Translations under genes and position numbers: made by a program
Notes under the pieces: model-generated
The model's input: the letters and a program-made list of their open reading frames with translations, nothing else
What the model was told of the DNA's origin: nothing
The model's database searches: none
Part shown: positions 56,401 through 64,000 of the stretch, one piece after another
Layout: each line of letters begins with the position of its first letter
Position numbering within the stretch: position 1 is the first letter of the stretch
Source of the DNA: Blastomussa wellsi
Lineage: Eukaryota > Cnidaria > Anthozoa > Scleractinia > Plerogyridae
Length of the DNA stretch: 64,000 nucleotides
Assembly: GCA_947652115.1 (NCBI GenBank)
Contig: OX393562.1
Span: 31,013,734 to 31,077,733, forward strand
Direction of reading: 5' to 3'

Positions 56401-59154
56401 ATGAGTCCGTAAATCCCGAATTTCTGGTGTTGAAGGCGGTCTCGATCCTTGGCGAAGTCCAAATTGATTGCGGGCTCTGGGGACGAGAATGGCAGATAGC
56501 TTACTGTGTGACTTGTTCCGCATTCCAAGAGACGCTATTGTAATTTAACTTCACAAACAGGCAGCGGAGGAAATCCCTACGGAATCAAGACAAAGCCCGC
56601 GTGGGACACAGTCACGAAACACCTCCCCGAGAACTCGGATAAGACACATTGTAAGACGTCACAGCTCCGATTCACCACCCGCTCCAGTCCCCTCGGCGTC
56701 TCCTCCTCAGAATGAGGCTCAGAAAGCGATGCAGAAACGGCCAAGATTGAGCGAGGTAATAGCTCTGTGCTGGTCACAAGGCAGTAACTAATATCTGATG
56801 ATGTTTACAGCACCCGATCTACTGTGACGCCGTCTGCAAGCTCTCTATTGATATCCGGTGTAACGACTTCTCATTTCTCGTTTTTGATATATTTCCTTCT
56901 ATGACATCTATTTTAACACCGTCTCGTGCCCTAAGCTTTCACACTGCCAGGTAGGCTGTCCATTCACTGGTTTTACCTCGGTGTAAGAACCTGTGACTTT
57001 TTTCTTTGTTTTTGAGCTATTGTTGCTGTGTCCTGTATAGTTTGGAGGTCCTCGTTCTTTGTTTTACGTCACTGGCGAGTTTAACTGGTTCTTACACCGA
57101 GATTGAGCTGGTTTTGGGCTGATGCACTTGTTTTCCATTTACAGTAAAACAAATTAAAGTAGCTACCTAGATATTAAAAACAAAAGAAAATAAGTACAAA
57201 ACTGAGAAAAGCACATGTATTTAGTAAATCATATTTTTATCTGGCAGTAAATGCTGGTGATTCATAAAATTCAGTTGTAGTTTATTACCATTCTCTTCGT
57301 TATTTGTGTGATTTGGCTGAGGAGTGATTGGATGCTAGAAATTTTAGTGCACGCAGAATCATAGTTGATGGTCATACTGCCCCGATTTTGGTCTTTGGTA
57401 GGAAGGTTGTGGTGCTAAACACAATAAGAAAAGAATGAAAGTATATGTTGTGCTCATGTGATTGACATTGTTATTCCTGTGTCATAGAACAGTCAGTCAA
57501 AGTTGTTTACTCCTGCTGCTCCGAGGCCATCCCCTGACGGAGCCAGAGAAAGCGACGAAATTGATCCAGGCGGGACTGGGAGTGCTACGGTAGGATAACT
57601 ATGGTTTTGTTAGCAAACATACCCGCTGGCCCAACAACTCCGTCTCCCTGCTCGGGTCGCCACGAAGCTCTTCGGAACGTCTCATAGGATTGGCTGGGAA
57701 AATTATAGACAAACAATAGTAACAATGGACTTAGCCCTAAAACAATAAAGCTTCGTGGTATCAAGACCGCCAAAGACCCAATGAAATTAGAGGTTCCGAA
57801 CTGCGCATCTCGGCGGCGTGAAACATCAGGCAAAAAAATTCCATCCCTTTTCGCATTCTACACGCGACCATGAGGTGAAATATGGCAATTTTCCGATAAA
57901 AAAACAAACGTTTTGTTTGGCATCTTTCTTAACAACGGCTTGACTGATACTAGTTTTGCTGGTTGCCTGGCACTTTTGCCTTCAAAAAGAGTGCCAACTT
58001 CCCCGCCCCCACCCCCTTGGACGGTCCTTATACTAGCATTTTGCTCGTTAACTGGAAAAGATGATAACAACATTTCTGGGTGTCGAGATCATATACCGCA
58101 AGCACTCTAACAGTGTGGGAGGCGCAGTGGCCTAATGGTTAGTGCGCTGGACTCCGGATCGGACGGTCCGGGTTCAAGCCTGTAGCTGGGGCACTGCGTT
58201 GCACTTTACTCTCACAGTGCCTCTCTTCACCCAGGTGTATAAATAGGCCACTTCAGAAAATACCATAATACTCTTTGTTTGTCCCCAAAAGTTTGCGTAA
58301 GCATTGTTTTTGTTTTCTCTTGGGACCATTGTAAGTCCCATGAGAAACTGGAAACAATGCTTATGCAAAATTTTGGGGACAGAGAGTATTATGGTATTTC
58401 CGAAGTGGCCTATGGGTACCGGCGAATTTACTGCTGGGGGTAACCCTGCGATGGACTAGCATCCCATCCAGGGGGGAGTAGAAATACTTTCGGTCGCTTC
58501 GTGCTACAGAAACCGGGATAAGCTCCGGCCTGATGGGCCACTATAGGCTCTTATGCAGACTTTACCTTCACCTAACTCTAACAGTGTGCTGATAGTTGTG
58601 AGAGTTAAGGGTGATATAGAGCTAAACATTACAACGAATATGTATTCATTTCACCCTCGACATCGATCGATCGATCGATGATTGATTGATTGATTTCAAC
58701 TGTTTTAGTGCCTAACCGCTAAATCGTTGAGCTCTGCCTAACTAGAACACTTTTCTCAACTTGTGATCATCCACATTATGCTAATTGCAAAGTCGTTCAA
58801 AATGCTTGCACTTGATAGCACAGCACTAGTATTTTCCCTCCATCGTTGAACGCCGCAAAGAATTGCGAAAGAACTATTCTTTTACTGGCATCGTTTACCT
58901 CACGCCTTCGCTCTCGCCGCTTACGCTCGCGTCGCTCATCGGTACTCGTATGTTTTTTCTTTTCGCTAAAAAAATGGAGAGGCTGTGATTTTTGGTGTTT
59001 TAGCGTTTAACTTTGACTGCTAACGCGAACTTTAGATTGGACAATGAGTGTTCAATTTGTTAATGTCCATTATACCTTCTTTTTCAAGGGACAAGGAACT
59101 CATCGTCCTCCTCACACAGAGAATAAAGATGACGTTATAAATCTGCTAGACTAA
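38817..59154 (+). CDS. QRICH2: QRICH2-like protein (DUF4795), sperm flagellum type
   Basis: Twelve coding exons: 38817-39145, 40765-41503, 42614-42860, 43647-43936, 50515-50815, 51259-51485, 51808-51961, 52423-52526, 53821-53964, 56561-56755, 57488-57589, 59089-59154. Phases agree throughout, giving 965 aa. The N terminus ([20 protein letters not shown]) and the DUF4795 part identify the family: long coiled coils (111-636), a [16 protein letters not shown] block with Cys671/Cys674, RPCGGSHT near 736-743 and GHVYKGRF near 788-795. Human QRICH2 is needed for sperm-flagellum structure; here that role is inferred. The long Gln-rich repeat of mammals is absent. The tail (798-965) is Ser/Pro-rich and disordered. 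The second exon uses a weak donor (CAG|GTTGGC). An alternative start is the Met at 38832. Two big introns host retrotransposons. Confidence 0.92.
39146..40764. other. First QRICH2 intron
   Basis: AT-rich; contains the CCCCTG-rich pyrimidine tract at 40552-40692 and nothing else recognisable. Confidence 0.5.
40552..40692. repeat. Pyrimidine minisatellite, CCCCCTG-type units
   Basis: More than ten irregular units of CCCCTG/CCTGCCCC on the plus strand, ending 73 bp before the second QRICH2 exon. Confidence 0.85.
41745..41935. repeat. GGGATTTGG-type degenerate repeat
   Basis: Repeated GGGATTTGG and CTGGGA units separated by variable spacers, the same wording as the array at 52815-53075. QRICH2 intron. 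Confidence 0.65.
42394..42548. mobile_element. 155-bp MITE with 9-bp target duplication
   Basis: GACAACTTG flanks it at 42385-42393 and 42549-42557. Ends GTAGCAGCTC and GAGCTGCTAC. Same family as 34162-34315. QRICH2 intron, 57 bp before an exon. Confidence 0.9.
44285..44421 (-). mobile_element. SINE, reversed, 3' part (interrupted by LTR element)
   Basis: Diverged copy of the tRNA-SINE of 16114-16416 in reverse orientation. TAGCATGA, AGTATTTCTA and CCCATTTATAC match the complement of that SINE. It is cut at GCGC by the LTR retrotransposon and resumes at 50089. Confidence 0.7.
44422..44672 (-). repeat. 3' LTR
   Basis: 251 bp, no difference found from 49838-50088. Because the element is on the minus strand this is its downstream LTR. 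Confidence 0.93.
44679..44695 (-). other. Polypurine tract of the LTR element
   Basis: GAAGAAGGAAGAGGAAG on the minus strand, six bases from the 3' LTR; primes plus-strand DNA synthesis in this class. Confidence 0.75.
44703..44795 (-). repeat. Four short tandem repeats before the 3' LTR
   Basis: TACGCAGTTCATAT-type units of about 23-27 bp, four copies with small changes, in the 3' untranslated part of the element. Confidence 0.8.
44793..49406 (-). CDS. LTR retrotransposon gag-pol continuation: protease, RT, RNase H, integrase
   Basis: 1537 aa, uninterrupted. Residues 1-110 still resemble capsid. A Cys/His cluster (CPLCQQAG, 142-162) is followed by the aspartic protease motif DTGAE at 245-249. 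RT lies at about 560-740, with the first catalytic Asp in [13 protein letters not shown] (627) and ADD at 692-694. RNase H begins at VTDGS (Asp843). The integrase has a His/Cys zinc region (1090-1128) and the DDE triad at Asp1157, Asp1214, Glu1250. The C terminus is Pro/Ser-rich. The frame is +1 relative to the gag ORF, overlapping it by 137 nt, so expression needs a shift or the gag N-terminus is truncated by a small deletion. Its first Met is not necessarily a start. Confidence 0.9.
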   Translation of the reverse strand: MVFGNRSANIMAFSPLEDLFQSLMAFIEDNLLSTSSGITHHGQAPEADEELSPSLENFVVLTWLRLLHPNLPRLVRQRYGTELRNRTLASVKPEISQALDSLLDELQSGEESKVFRSAPQMDHRPAFTRRKPAPNPRPSKSCPLCQQAGRPDFRSHFLSTCKFLPEQDRLFMTRVRHVAGIDMDVNNFDYFEYGELEDPGETVVRNCAPEALPTMEPTVSRRVNVSQSPFLHAFYRHHALRLTIDTGAETNMMRASIAKHIGAKITKSSQTALQADGRTPLSVVGETRVSLFRHGRSLTLEALVVEDLDVDVLAGTPFMTLNDIAVRPARQEIIIAGTDVASYVSSKTPQAYHAIRACHLLRAPRANTTVWPGEFIEVDAPPELPVDSSVAIEPRIDSVSSSHLKPTHAWPQPVIVQAVGGKLRLVNDTEDPLLIRKNDHFCQARLTVPDPVSDPPAIQISLAPPKSKASLLSPAESISVDPDGLLTPPQKASFTSLLKEFEAVFDSRIPGYNGAAGPIEGIVNMGPVEPPQRKGRVPQYSRDQLVLLQDKFDELEAQGVFRRPEDLEVVVEYLNPSFLVKKRNGGFRLVTAFTDVGRYSKPQPSLMPDVDSTLLNIARWKFIVVSDLSKAFYQIPLSRSSMKYCGVVTPFKGVRVYTRCAMGIPGSETALEELMCRVLGDLLQEGCVAKIADDLYCGGDSPQELLLNWRKVLLALDRCSLRLSPEKTIVCPASTTILGWIWSQGSIRASPHRVAALASCEPPKNVRGLRAFVGSYKMLGRVLSGCAKLLAPLESLAAGRQSQDTITWTEELLVCFHSCQKQLSSNKSITLPKPEDQLWIVTDGSVKMSGLGATLYVLRDQKLHLAGFFSAKFKKHQASWLPCEIEALSIAAAVKHFAPYIIQAKPKSYVLTDSKPCVQAFEKLCRGQFSSSPRVTSFLSTVSRYQVSLLHLSGSANLPSDFASRNAHPCDDPRCQICSFVSEAEDLTVRQITAQDVLSGHATLPFTSRPAWIQTQLECPDLRRVHSHLKQGTRPSKKLTSIKDVKRYLNAVSISRDGLLVVRRDEPFSPARECIVIPRSVIDGFLSALHVKLDHPSRHQLKLVTQRYFYALDLDKALDRCSQCCHLCSSLKKVPSTLVEQSSSDPPDGVGISFAADVIKRYRQLILVVRETTTSYTASCLLDDERRESLRIGLLRLCLELRPLAGPPSVIRVDPAPAFRALSNDESLRQFGLALEIGRIKNPNKNPVAEKSIAELGDELLRLSPGGGPISPLTLAVATANLNTRIRNRGLSAREMWFQRDQFTNSQIPVDDLKLLREQHSFRLHNHPASERSKAPGRSPPTPPAIDVGDLVYLTSDGSKNRARDRYLVVSVDGLWCNVRKFVGSQLRSSSYRVKRTECYLVPEHVDPTFNLPRRFNDDACPADILEESPNSQSINEDLVSQSINEEPAPSQNIPVPSVPQVPGELATPPGPLAVDPCQDSDVSTTPPDVSSTPCPDLPVFPPNPVPEQSSPPSRCPSPRRSSRPSRQPAYLKDYVC
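49270..49731 (-). CDS. LTR retrotransposon gag N-terminal part
   Basis: 153 aa. W-S-L-T-S-N-E-T near the start, a conserved [13 protein letters not shown] block (about residues 98-110) and a following IRQHYGLQ mark a retrotransposon capsid. The last 25 residues look out of frame: the capsid-like sequence continues ([16 protein letters not shown]) in the pol frame, suggesting a frameshift site or a short deletion near 49350-49380. Confidence 0.75.
   Translation of the reverse strand: MTSNRAPKQWSLTSNETITSIEAWENNIKYILSLDSNFANFLTDGSTWGKKTNASPLRGFINDGETVPATQRRTAAQKVAHLEMMLGQIANYAPIISRNSIVKNSTSINGVWQSIRQHYGLQSTGRFISKFDGLHRGQSPLHFKRYHSSRSSS
49823..49834 (-). other. Primer-binding site, tRNA-Leu type
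   Basis: On the minus strand TGGTGGCAGCGG follows the 5' LTR after three bases. It is complementary to the CCGCTGCCACCA 3' end typical of animal tRNA-Leu, and the match to a TTCGAA loop sequence extends further. Confidence 0.8.
49838..50088 (-). repeat. 5' LTR
   Basis: 251 bp, the same sequence as 44422-44672. It contains the element's promoter by inference. Confidence 0.93.
50089..50215 (-). mobile_element. SINE, reversed, 5' part (continuation)
   Basis: Continues the SINE cut at 44421. AGAGTAAAGTGTGTTGC and the following GCCCACGAAC match the complement of the reference SINE. The tRNA-like head is diverged, so the far end is approximate. Confidence 0.65.
52806..53085. repeat. Minisatellite, 30-bp GGGAAATGGGATTTGGGC units
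   Basis: Four nearly identical consecutive units GGCTGGGAAATGGGATTTGG at 52961-53075, with degenerate relatives back to 52815. In a QRICH2 intron. It produces a repetitive artificial frame on each strand. Confidence 0.9.
54090..54316 (-). repeat. Probable 3' LTR of the gypsy fragment
   Basis: Minus strand starts TGTTACATATCGC directly after the purine tract AGAAGGGGA (54325-54317), as expected for an LTR start. It contains AATAAAG. The distal end near CTGTTTTCA is an estimate, as no partner LTR is in the window. Confidence 0.6.
54493..55740 (-). CDS. Ty3/gypsy integrase fragment
   Basis: 415 aa open frame on the minus strand in a QRICH2 intron. The zinc region reads H-x3-H (HGGHLG) then C-S-V-C (HHCC). 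The catalytic core has Asp in SADLFY, Asp in LQCDNGTQF and Glu in GHGFVERQ. A Pro/Thr/Asn-rich C terminus ends [11 protein letters not shown]. Protease, RT and RNase H are missing upstream, so this is a 5'-truncated element, not able to move by itself. The frame itself is undamaged, so the insertion is fairly young or the truncation recent. Confidence 0.85.
   Translation of the reverse strand: MNIIGCSFIQIMKTTQFEKATVNPYWALRDDISVEDGLVLLGSRVIVPESLRGNILQQIHGGHLGIEKCKLRAKSCVYWPNIYNEIENLVTSCSVCQKYYNSQQKEPMISSEIPSRPWQIVSADLFYVQQSWFLLVVDYYSKFPFVRKLHNLTARAVAKEMKTLFAENGIPRTLQCDNGTQFTSAEFKQLADQYGFEIVTSSPHYPRGHGFVERQVQTVKKTILKCKEANEDIDLALLALRTTPLSSTVASPAELLNSRMFKSTLPGKIYPAKDQEEFREWLKAKQDTQSRYYNRHTKELPELHKGQAIYLQDPVRKTWNPARVIDQGEIPRSYIVETETGAQLQRNRIHLRPNNGSINPTNNSSNRTPQGNTTTPRVQTPPNIDVQSPASVESEQGPRKSRSGREIRPPERLNL
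55878..56215 (+). repeat. Dispersed repeat with GACGGCGACGCCGAGAA block
   Basis: Contains GTTTTGCAGAGGACGG and AAAGAAATGTAT in the same order and spacing as at 61690-61860, and begins and ends with CGACGGCGACG/GACGTT-type complements. Non-coding repeat; the open frame across it is accidental. Confidence 0.6.
56964..57116. repeat. MITE-like element, copy 2 of a two-copy family
   Basis: Arms CTCGGTGTAAGAACC and complement; interior TTTCTTTGTTTTTGAGCTAT as in 23958-24106. QRICH2 intron. Confidence 0.85.
57660..57758. repeat. Small inverted-repeat element with CCCTAAAACAATA box
   Basis: Ends CCACGAAGCTCTT and AAAGCTTCGTGG. Interior GGCTGGGAAAATTAT, CAATGGAC and CCCTAAAACAATA, shared with 30527-30612. 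QRICH2 intron. Confidence 0.7.
58118..58574 (+). mobile_element. tRNA-derived SINE carrying a nested MITE
   Basis: Perfect 14-bp target duplication ACTCTAACAGTGTG at 58104-58117 and 58575-58588. A box TGGCCTAATGG and perfect B box GTTCAAGCC. Body homologous to 16114-16416 except for the 167-bp insertion at 58245-58411. In the last QRICH2 intron. Confidence 0.93.
58245..58411. mobile_element. MITE nested in the SINE
   Basis: Ends AGGCCACTTC and GAAGTGGCCT; long arms with ATACCATAATACTCT and complement. It splits the SINE word ATAAATGGG, leaving AT on both sides. The uninterrupted SINE at 16114 proves the exact borders. Confidence 0.9.
58664..58697. repeat. ATCG/ATTG tetranucleotide microsatellite
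   Basis: ATCGATCGATCGATG followed by ATTGATTGATTGATT. Confidence 0.9.
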
Positions 59155-60383
59155 TTAACTAAGCAACCAAGAGATCAACCGAGAGAAAGATTGGAGATAT
59201 TTATAATATATGACAGAGTTCTTTTAGATTTACAGCGTTTTTAGCGAAGCGTAATATATATTTGTTCGCCAATTCACTGGAAGTGGTTGGAATGTCAGTG
59301 GAAAGAAATTAGCGCATTCAGTTCGTCCCCGTTCATTGTTTTGCACATTTGCCTAACTTTAATAAATAATGAATTCAGTGTGGAAAACGGATGGATGTGA
59401 CTGTGCCATCTAATAATAGGCCCTTTGCACGACCCAGTCACATGGTACAAAATAACAAGTCGCTGGTGAGCAAGTTACGCTCTGGGACATGAAGTGGCTT
59501 TGTTTTGGATGTCCCAGCGCTTAGCTTGCTCGCCAGCAGGGTGTTATTTTGTACCATGTGACTGGGTCGTGTGAAGGGCCTATTGTGGCCAAATAGGGTG
59601 TAATAAGTTCGATATTGTGCAAAATATTCCTATAGAAAAACGTCCAGTTTACATCGTGTGGAAAGAGTTGCTATTTAAAGACAGCATACTTTGTTGCCGC
59701 GTGATAATGCCAGATGTAAACAATGACGTCAGCAATATGGCCGCCTCCCAGTTTTTCAGACTACAGTTAACTTCTATTTTTGTTTCCAGTTTCTATTTCG
59801 CCCGTGTCACCACGAGCTGATTGTCTGGAGCAGGAAGACTCTATTATCGTTTTAAATTGTTATTTATTACACACCAGTCGTAAATATTCGATCACTATAA
59901 TACATGTTGATGGCTTTCGCCAAACCCAACAGCATAAAAGGTATTTCGCCACAATAGGCTCATCGAGCTTACTTGATACTAGAAATTCTGTTGTATATAT
60001 TGAGTGTATGCTAATAAACTGATGCATAATCTAAAATACTAAAAATTTGTAAAATACGAGTACAGATTTTGCGTCAGAGAGGGGAAAGGTTAAAAAAAAA
60101 ATGCTCAGATAACACTTGTTTTGCAAGGCTTGCCCGTCTGATAAAGAAGTAAATTAAAGCCGTAAAAAATTTATTCTATATTATTACTGGTTGCCTACGC
60201 TGGGCTTCATGTCTTGATTTTCTCATCTCTTTCCACTATAAAGAGAGGCGCATTTTAAATCAGGTTGAATACCGAAGTTCAAATCAAGTAACATTAAACA
60301 AATCGACCACATTTCATGGTCAATAGTGCACTACTGTATAAAGAAATGAAGTCAAAAAAAATGAAATTTTTGGAATTTCCCCA
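59155..60383. other. Intergenic, between convergent QRICH2 and DEDDh genes
   Basis: Holds a probable QRICH2 poly(A) signal at 59361-59366 (AATAAA) and the MITE at 59415-59584. An AATAAA for the opposite gene lies near 60170. No other feature seen. Confidence 0.5.
59415..59584. repeat. MITE-like element, about 40-bp inverted ends
   Basis: Left AATAGGCCCTTTGCACGACC, right complement ending AGGGCCTATT. ATGGTACAAAATAAC and complement are included. 170 bp, non-coding. Confidence 0.88.
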
Positions 60384-63074
60384 CTACAGATCAGTCAGGG
60401 CGAGAAATGCCTCCATTGTGTAGTACGCGTCATTTCCACCATTATGAAGAATGTCTTCATCAAACGGAATTTGCAAATCAGTCAGCAACCGTTTCAGGCT
60501 GTACAGCAATGGTCCGTCTGGTAGCAAGGCCATGGCTAGGACTTGAGTATCGAACATACGTTTTCCTGACACGGACACACCACAGGTGGCCAGGAACTCT
60601 TCGTCGTGGGCCCCCGAATGAGTAACTAACAAATCTGCCTCTTTAATGTGGTTCTGGATTTTTGAAGCGGCCTTTCTAAGAGACATGCGCCTGGAGGTAC
60701 CAAACTTGAACCGGTCCCTGTTGTCAGGAACGTGATCACCGTTTACATATTTGAGGTTTTCCTTGATGATGTAGTGAAACGTCTCCATATCTTCTTCCGG
60801 GTTGCCCAACGTGGTCATGACGTAGCCGATCTCCAGGATGACACTGTGATCGTGCTCGTAAACTTCCAGATCAAATGCTAGAATGAGCGCCTGTGGTTTG
60901 CTTTTGAGGGTCTTGTGTAGCTTTTTGACACTCCCTTTCGCTTCCTCTTTTTTCCTAGAATGTTTGAATGGAAATAAAGACTATTATTATTATTCTCTGA
61001 GTTTGGACAGACACTCCATTTGAAAGTTTTTTTTTATAATTTCTAATTAACATTTTTATGAAGTCGCCATTTACCTTTTTCCTCATTTAAATTTTACCAA
61101 GATGTTAAAAAACAAATAGTCGAGCTTGCACTAAAGCAGATCAAATACTATTCTAGAATAAAGCTCGGGCAGTGCGGATTGTTTGACATTTCATGGATGG
61201 CTTATCGTCATATTTCTGTGACATATCGTTGTAACCTATTTTACCCCAATTATCATCGACTATCATGTGACTTTCGACCAAAGTAACTAAGTCAGCCTCC
61301 GCCATTTTCGATGGCATCAAAGTTATAGAAATTTTCTGATGAAGCGAGATTGTAGGTTCTATTACTGCAAGTGTTTAAATTACCTTCAAGTTTCTAAGGG
61401 ATTTCTTTCGTTTCGACAAGAGCCGCGCAAAATAGAATACTGAAATTGTCGCATGTAAACACTAGCAAAGGTGTGGATGGCAAGGACCCTTTAGCAATCT
61501 GTCTTGACGGATGGTCCGTCTCTGGTATATTAAATTGGGCCAATGCATTTATATGTTATGTACGAATCTCACAATATTGCTTTGATGCATTCGGTGCATC
61601 TATCGCTTTCAAATGTTGCTCTTGCGGAAAATATAAGAACGGCATTTATTTTCAAGCAGAAAATTAAAATGGAATTTAGAAGTCGTGGTTCACGTTCTCC
61701 AAAGTATTCAGAATTTGGTCATTTCACGTTTTTGTTTTGCAGAGGACGGCAAAGAAATGTATAGAGCATAAAAACGCACATGCAGCTATTGTACTGCTCA
61801 TTACTTAAATTTGTTTAGCGACGTTCTCGCTCACGATGCCGTCGTGGTTTGCTTTAAATTAAGCTCCCCAGAAAAGACAACGCCATAGAACCTTGAGGCA
61901 TCTTGGAGTTAATGGCTGAAAATGTGTGGGCCGCTTCCGGTATTTCACTTCATGTAAATGCTGACTAGACTCATCATAGCAAAATAAAGTGATGATTTTC
62001 AATTCATTTGACATACGTCACACTCAAGTGGCAGGTACTGAAACCACGAACACCGGGACACCGCAAAACACGGAACACTGGAACACTAGAAATGTATTGA
62101 CATTTTAAAGTATTTCTGGTGTTCACGGGGTGTTCCGGTGTTCCATGTTTTGTGGTGTTCCGGTCTTCCCGGTTTAGTACATGCCCACTCAAGCTATTTT
62201 CCGAGAACCTCACCATGACATAATGTGAAATTCCGAGAAACTACACGTCACCGGCCATTCAACGACAACCATGGAAGAATAGCAGCATTACCGGTGTTCC
62301 CGGCCTTTTTTATTATTTTGAAAAGAAATTGCTTCCTGAAAATTTCAGTGCAATGAATACTCACAGGACAACACGCCAAGTTGCGCGGCCAGACTTGCTT
62401 TGGTCAACAATTTGAAAAGCAACAAATGGGAAACAATATAGTAGTGTTTAATTTATTCAGAATGAGATATGTTAGCCTTTTATATGCTGTAAATCATGTT
62501 ATTAATATTCTAACATGTCACCGAGGCTTGTGGGAATGAAACAAACGATTTTGCATCGAGGCTTAAGGATGAATAAATAATTTCTTTTGTTTTATTCCCC
62601 TAAGTCTCGGCGCCATGTTAGAATTTTAATATATCGGAATTGGTCGATTAGGCAACGAGTAATCGATTTCAAAATAAACAGGAAAAAAACTTACCTTCTT
62701 ATAATTTTACCATTTTCATCTCTTAGGGTCTTGCAAAAATCCTTGAAGGACTGAAAATCCTGAAATGTTTTCCTTTTCTTTAGGACATCAACGTCTCTAA
62801 TCTGTGCGACGTTTGGTAAGGTCTCATCAATTTGGCCTTCAATCTCTTCTTTGATTTGTTGGTACTTGTCCGGATTCACAAGAAGGTGAACTGTACCGTC
62901 AAACATTTGCCCAACGACAAACTTACAATTTCTATGATTTCTATAAAAATATTGAAAGAAATTTTTGATAGAGCTAGCAGCGCGAGGGTTTTCCTCTTCA
63001 AAACATCTACTCCATTTCACTCGCATTGACTCGTATTTGTACAATATATTTGACATGGTGCAAGGAAACTCCAA
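60384..63074 (-). CDS. Gfd2/YDR514C-like DEDDh exonuclease-domain protein
   Basis: Two exons, 63074-62695 and 60954-60384, phase 2 junction, 316 aa. Residues 1-127 form a conserved N-terminal domain (KYESMRVKWSRCF, VGQMFDGTVHLLV, KTFQDFQSFKDF) also found in the divergent gene at 63622. Residues 145-316 are an RNase H-fold exonuclease domain: AFDLE (Asp155, Glu157), VTHSGAHDEEF (Asp244) and HNGGNDAYYT (His297-x4-Asp302), that is a complete DEDDh set. MFDTQVLA and the LKRLL helix match the Gfd2/YDR514C family, best known from fungi. A nuclease role is inferred. No signal peptide or membrane segment. An alternative start is the Met at 63056. The intron contains a MITE. Confidence 0.85.
61690..61860 (+). 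repeat. Dispersed repeat, second copy of the 55878-56215 family
   Basis: GAATTTGGTCATTTCACGTT, GTTTTGCAGAGGACGG and GAAATGTAT as in the other copy. In the intron of the DEDDh gene. Confidence 0.6.
62029..62185. mobile_element. MITE with 8-bp target duplication CACTCAAG
   Basis: Flanks at 62021-62028 and 62186-62193. The arms run most of the length (TGGCAGGTACTGAAACC and near-complement) with many GTGTTCCGG units. hAT-like duplication length. Intron of the DEDDh gene. Confidence 0.88.
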
Positions 63075-63621
63075 ACGAAATATACTGCTTTGTGCGCAGT
63101 GAAACTTCTAAAGCTGGATGTTGCAATATGAAATTAAACCTGACAGAAATTTCATTTATTTATATGTCTGTCATATTACGTAAATCAAAATATACATAAT
63201 GTTCACGTGATCTGTTTCATCCAATAAAATATCAGAAAAACCTGCGTGTTAGAGCTTAGACAACGCACTGGAGCTGGTTCAGTCACAAGGTCACAAGAAC
63301 TCTATTTTTTACGAAGTCTCAGAAAATTTTGTGTTGCGATATAACTCAAGTTGCAATGAGCTGCAAGTTTAGTCGACAGAATTTGTACGTAATTAATAGC
63401 TTTCGTTTTTCCCTTGTGCCAAGAAAATGAAAGTCGTAACTTTTGCAGTTTAATAATATTTTAATAAAAACATCTTAGCTCAACGACCTCCTTGGGGAAA
63501 GTTTGCTATTGGCTAATTGTAATATGTATTATTTATCAATCGCTTCCTGTTGTTTAATAGGATACCGGTCAACAATTTTTCTTCTCTGCTGGAGTACATT
63601 TTCTATTCATTCACAAGCGCA
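63075..63621. promoter_or_regulatory. Presumed shared promoter of the divergent DEDDh-type paralogues
   Basis: 547 bp between start codons of two homologous genes facing away from each other. No TATA box or known operator recognised. Confidence 0.45.
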
Positions 63622-64000
63622 ATGGCAGAGACAAGTGCTGTTATCCCAGCCGCTGCAGCTACACCAGAAAATCTAAATCACGACCATTTTCACAAGTATG
63701 AGTCCATACGCATCGAATGGACGAAATATTTTGAAAAGAATTATTTCCGCCAAGCTCATATTGTCAAAGGTTTCTTCAAAACATTTCATCGAACCCATAA
63801 GGGGTTTCAATGTGTGGTTGCGGAACTTTTCGATGGGACTACTCACCCTTTGGTTCGCGCTGACGATTACAAAGCGATTAAAGAAGAATTGGAGCGAAGG
63901 ACTGGAAAGTCATTACCTGAAGTTAGTTTTGTCTCGGACGTGAGGATTAAAGACGAAAGGAAGTCGTTCACAGATTTCGAATCTTATCGAGATTTTTCTA
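63622..64000 (+). CDS. Paralogue of the Gfd2-like gene, N-terminal domain, off right edge
   Basis: Open from the ATG at 63622 to the window end, 126 codons. After a 20-residue Ala/Pro-rich start, KYESIRIEWTKYFEKN, VVAELFDGTTHPLV, DDYKAIKEEL and KSFTDFESYRDF align along their length with residues 13-117 of the minus-strand gene at 62695-63074. The exonuclease part, if present, would lie beyond the window after an intron. No function is known for this N-terminal domain. The start is supported by the preceding Met being the only one in frame. Confidence 0.85.
   Translation, partial: MAETSAVIPAAAATPENLNHDHFHKYESIRIEWTKYFEKNYFRQAHIVKGFFKTFHRTHKGFQCVVAELFDGTTHPLVRADDYKAIKEELERRTGKSLPEVSFVSDVRIKDERKSFTDFESYRDFS

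Noticed and set aside
56055..56543. 162-aa plus-strand frame
   Set aside because: Begins in a dispersed repeat, lies wholly in a QRICH2 intron and has no recognisable domain.
63698..63943. 81-aa plus-strand frame
   Set aside because: Out of frame with the real coding sequence from 63622, which aligns with its divergent paralogue.

Overview
The window is nuclear DNA from an invertebrate animal. The genes are split into short exons with canonical GT/AG splice sites, the encoded proteins are clear animal orthologues (PCSK7, NATD1, Rab-like GTPases, QRICH2), and introns and intergenic DNA are AT-rich and packed with many transposon classes (Ngaro, Penelope, Ty3-like LTR, LINE, tRNA-SINE, MITEs). 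This mix suggests a cnidarian, probably a stony coral. That is an inference from gene and repeat content; no species marker is present.

Layout: (1) 1-14597, minus strand: a proprotein convertase 7 gene (PCSK7), from signal peptide to the catalytic Ser exon, which runs off the left edge. Its intron 5518-11776 contains a 5.5 kb Ngaro-type tyrosine-recombinase retrotransposon with intact ORFs and split direct repeats. (2) 14867-17167, plus: a small NATD1-like N-acetyltransferase, divergent from PCSK7 across only 269 bp. (3) 19998-25026, minus, and 26447-33604, plus: two Rab-like GTPase genes, head to head, sharing all seven intron positions and so paralogous by inverted duplication. The plus-strand copy has a degenerate G3 motif, a poly-Gly tail and a CaaX end. 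(4) 33.6-38.8 kb: intergenic DNA with a MITE and a decayed Penelope-like element (reverse transcriptase plus GIY-YIG) carrying a hammerhead-ribozyme-like terminus. A second, inverted copy of that terminus lies in the PCSK7 intron near the left edge. (5) 38817-59154, plus: a 12-exon QRICH2/DUF4795 sperm-flagellar-type gene of 965 aa. Its introns hold a very young LTR retrotransposon (identical LTRs, tRNA-Leu primer site) sitting inside an older SINE, a Ty3/gypsy integrase fragment, and a SINE with a MITE nested in it. (6) 60384-63074, minus, and 63622-64000, plus: a second head-to-head paralogous pair. The complete member carries a Gfd2/YDR514C-like DEDDh exonuclease domain; only the N-terminal domain of the other is in the window.

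None of the host genes forms an operon. The recurring arrangement is divergent pairs sharing short intergenic promoters. Gene models were built by reading splice sites by eye. All exon phases join cleanly for PCSK7, NATD1, both GTPases, QRICH2 and the exonuclease gene. UTRs and transcription starts could not be determined.
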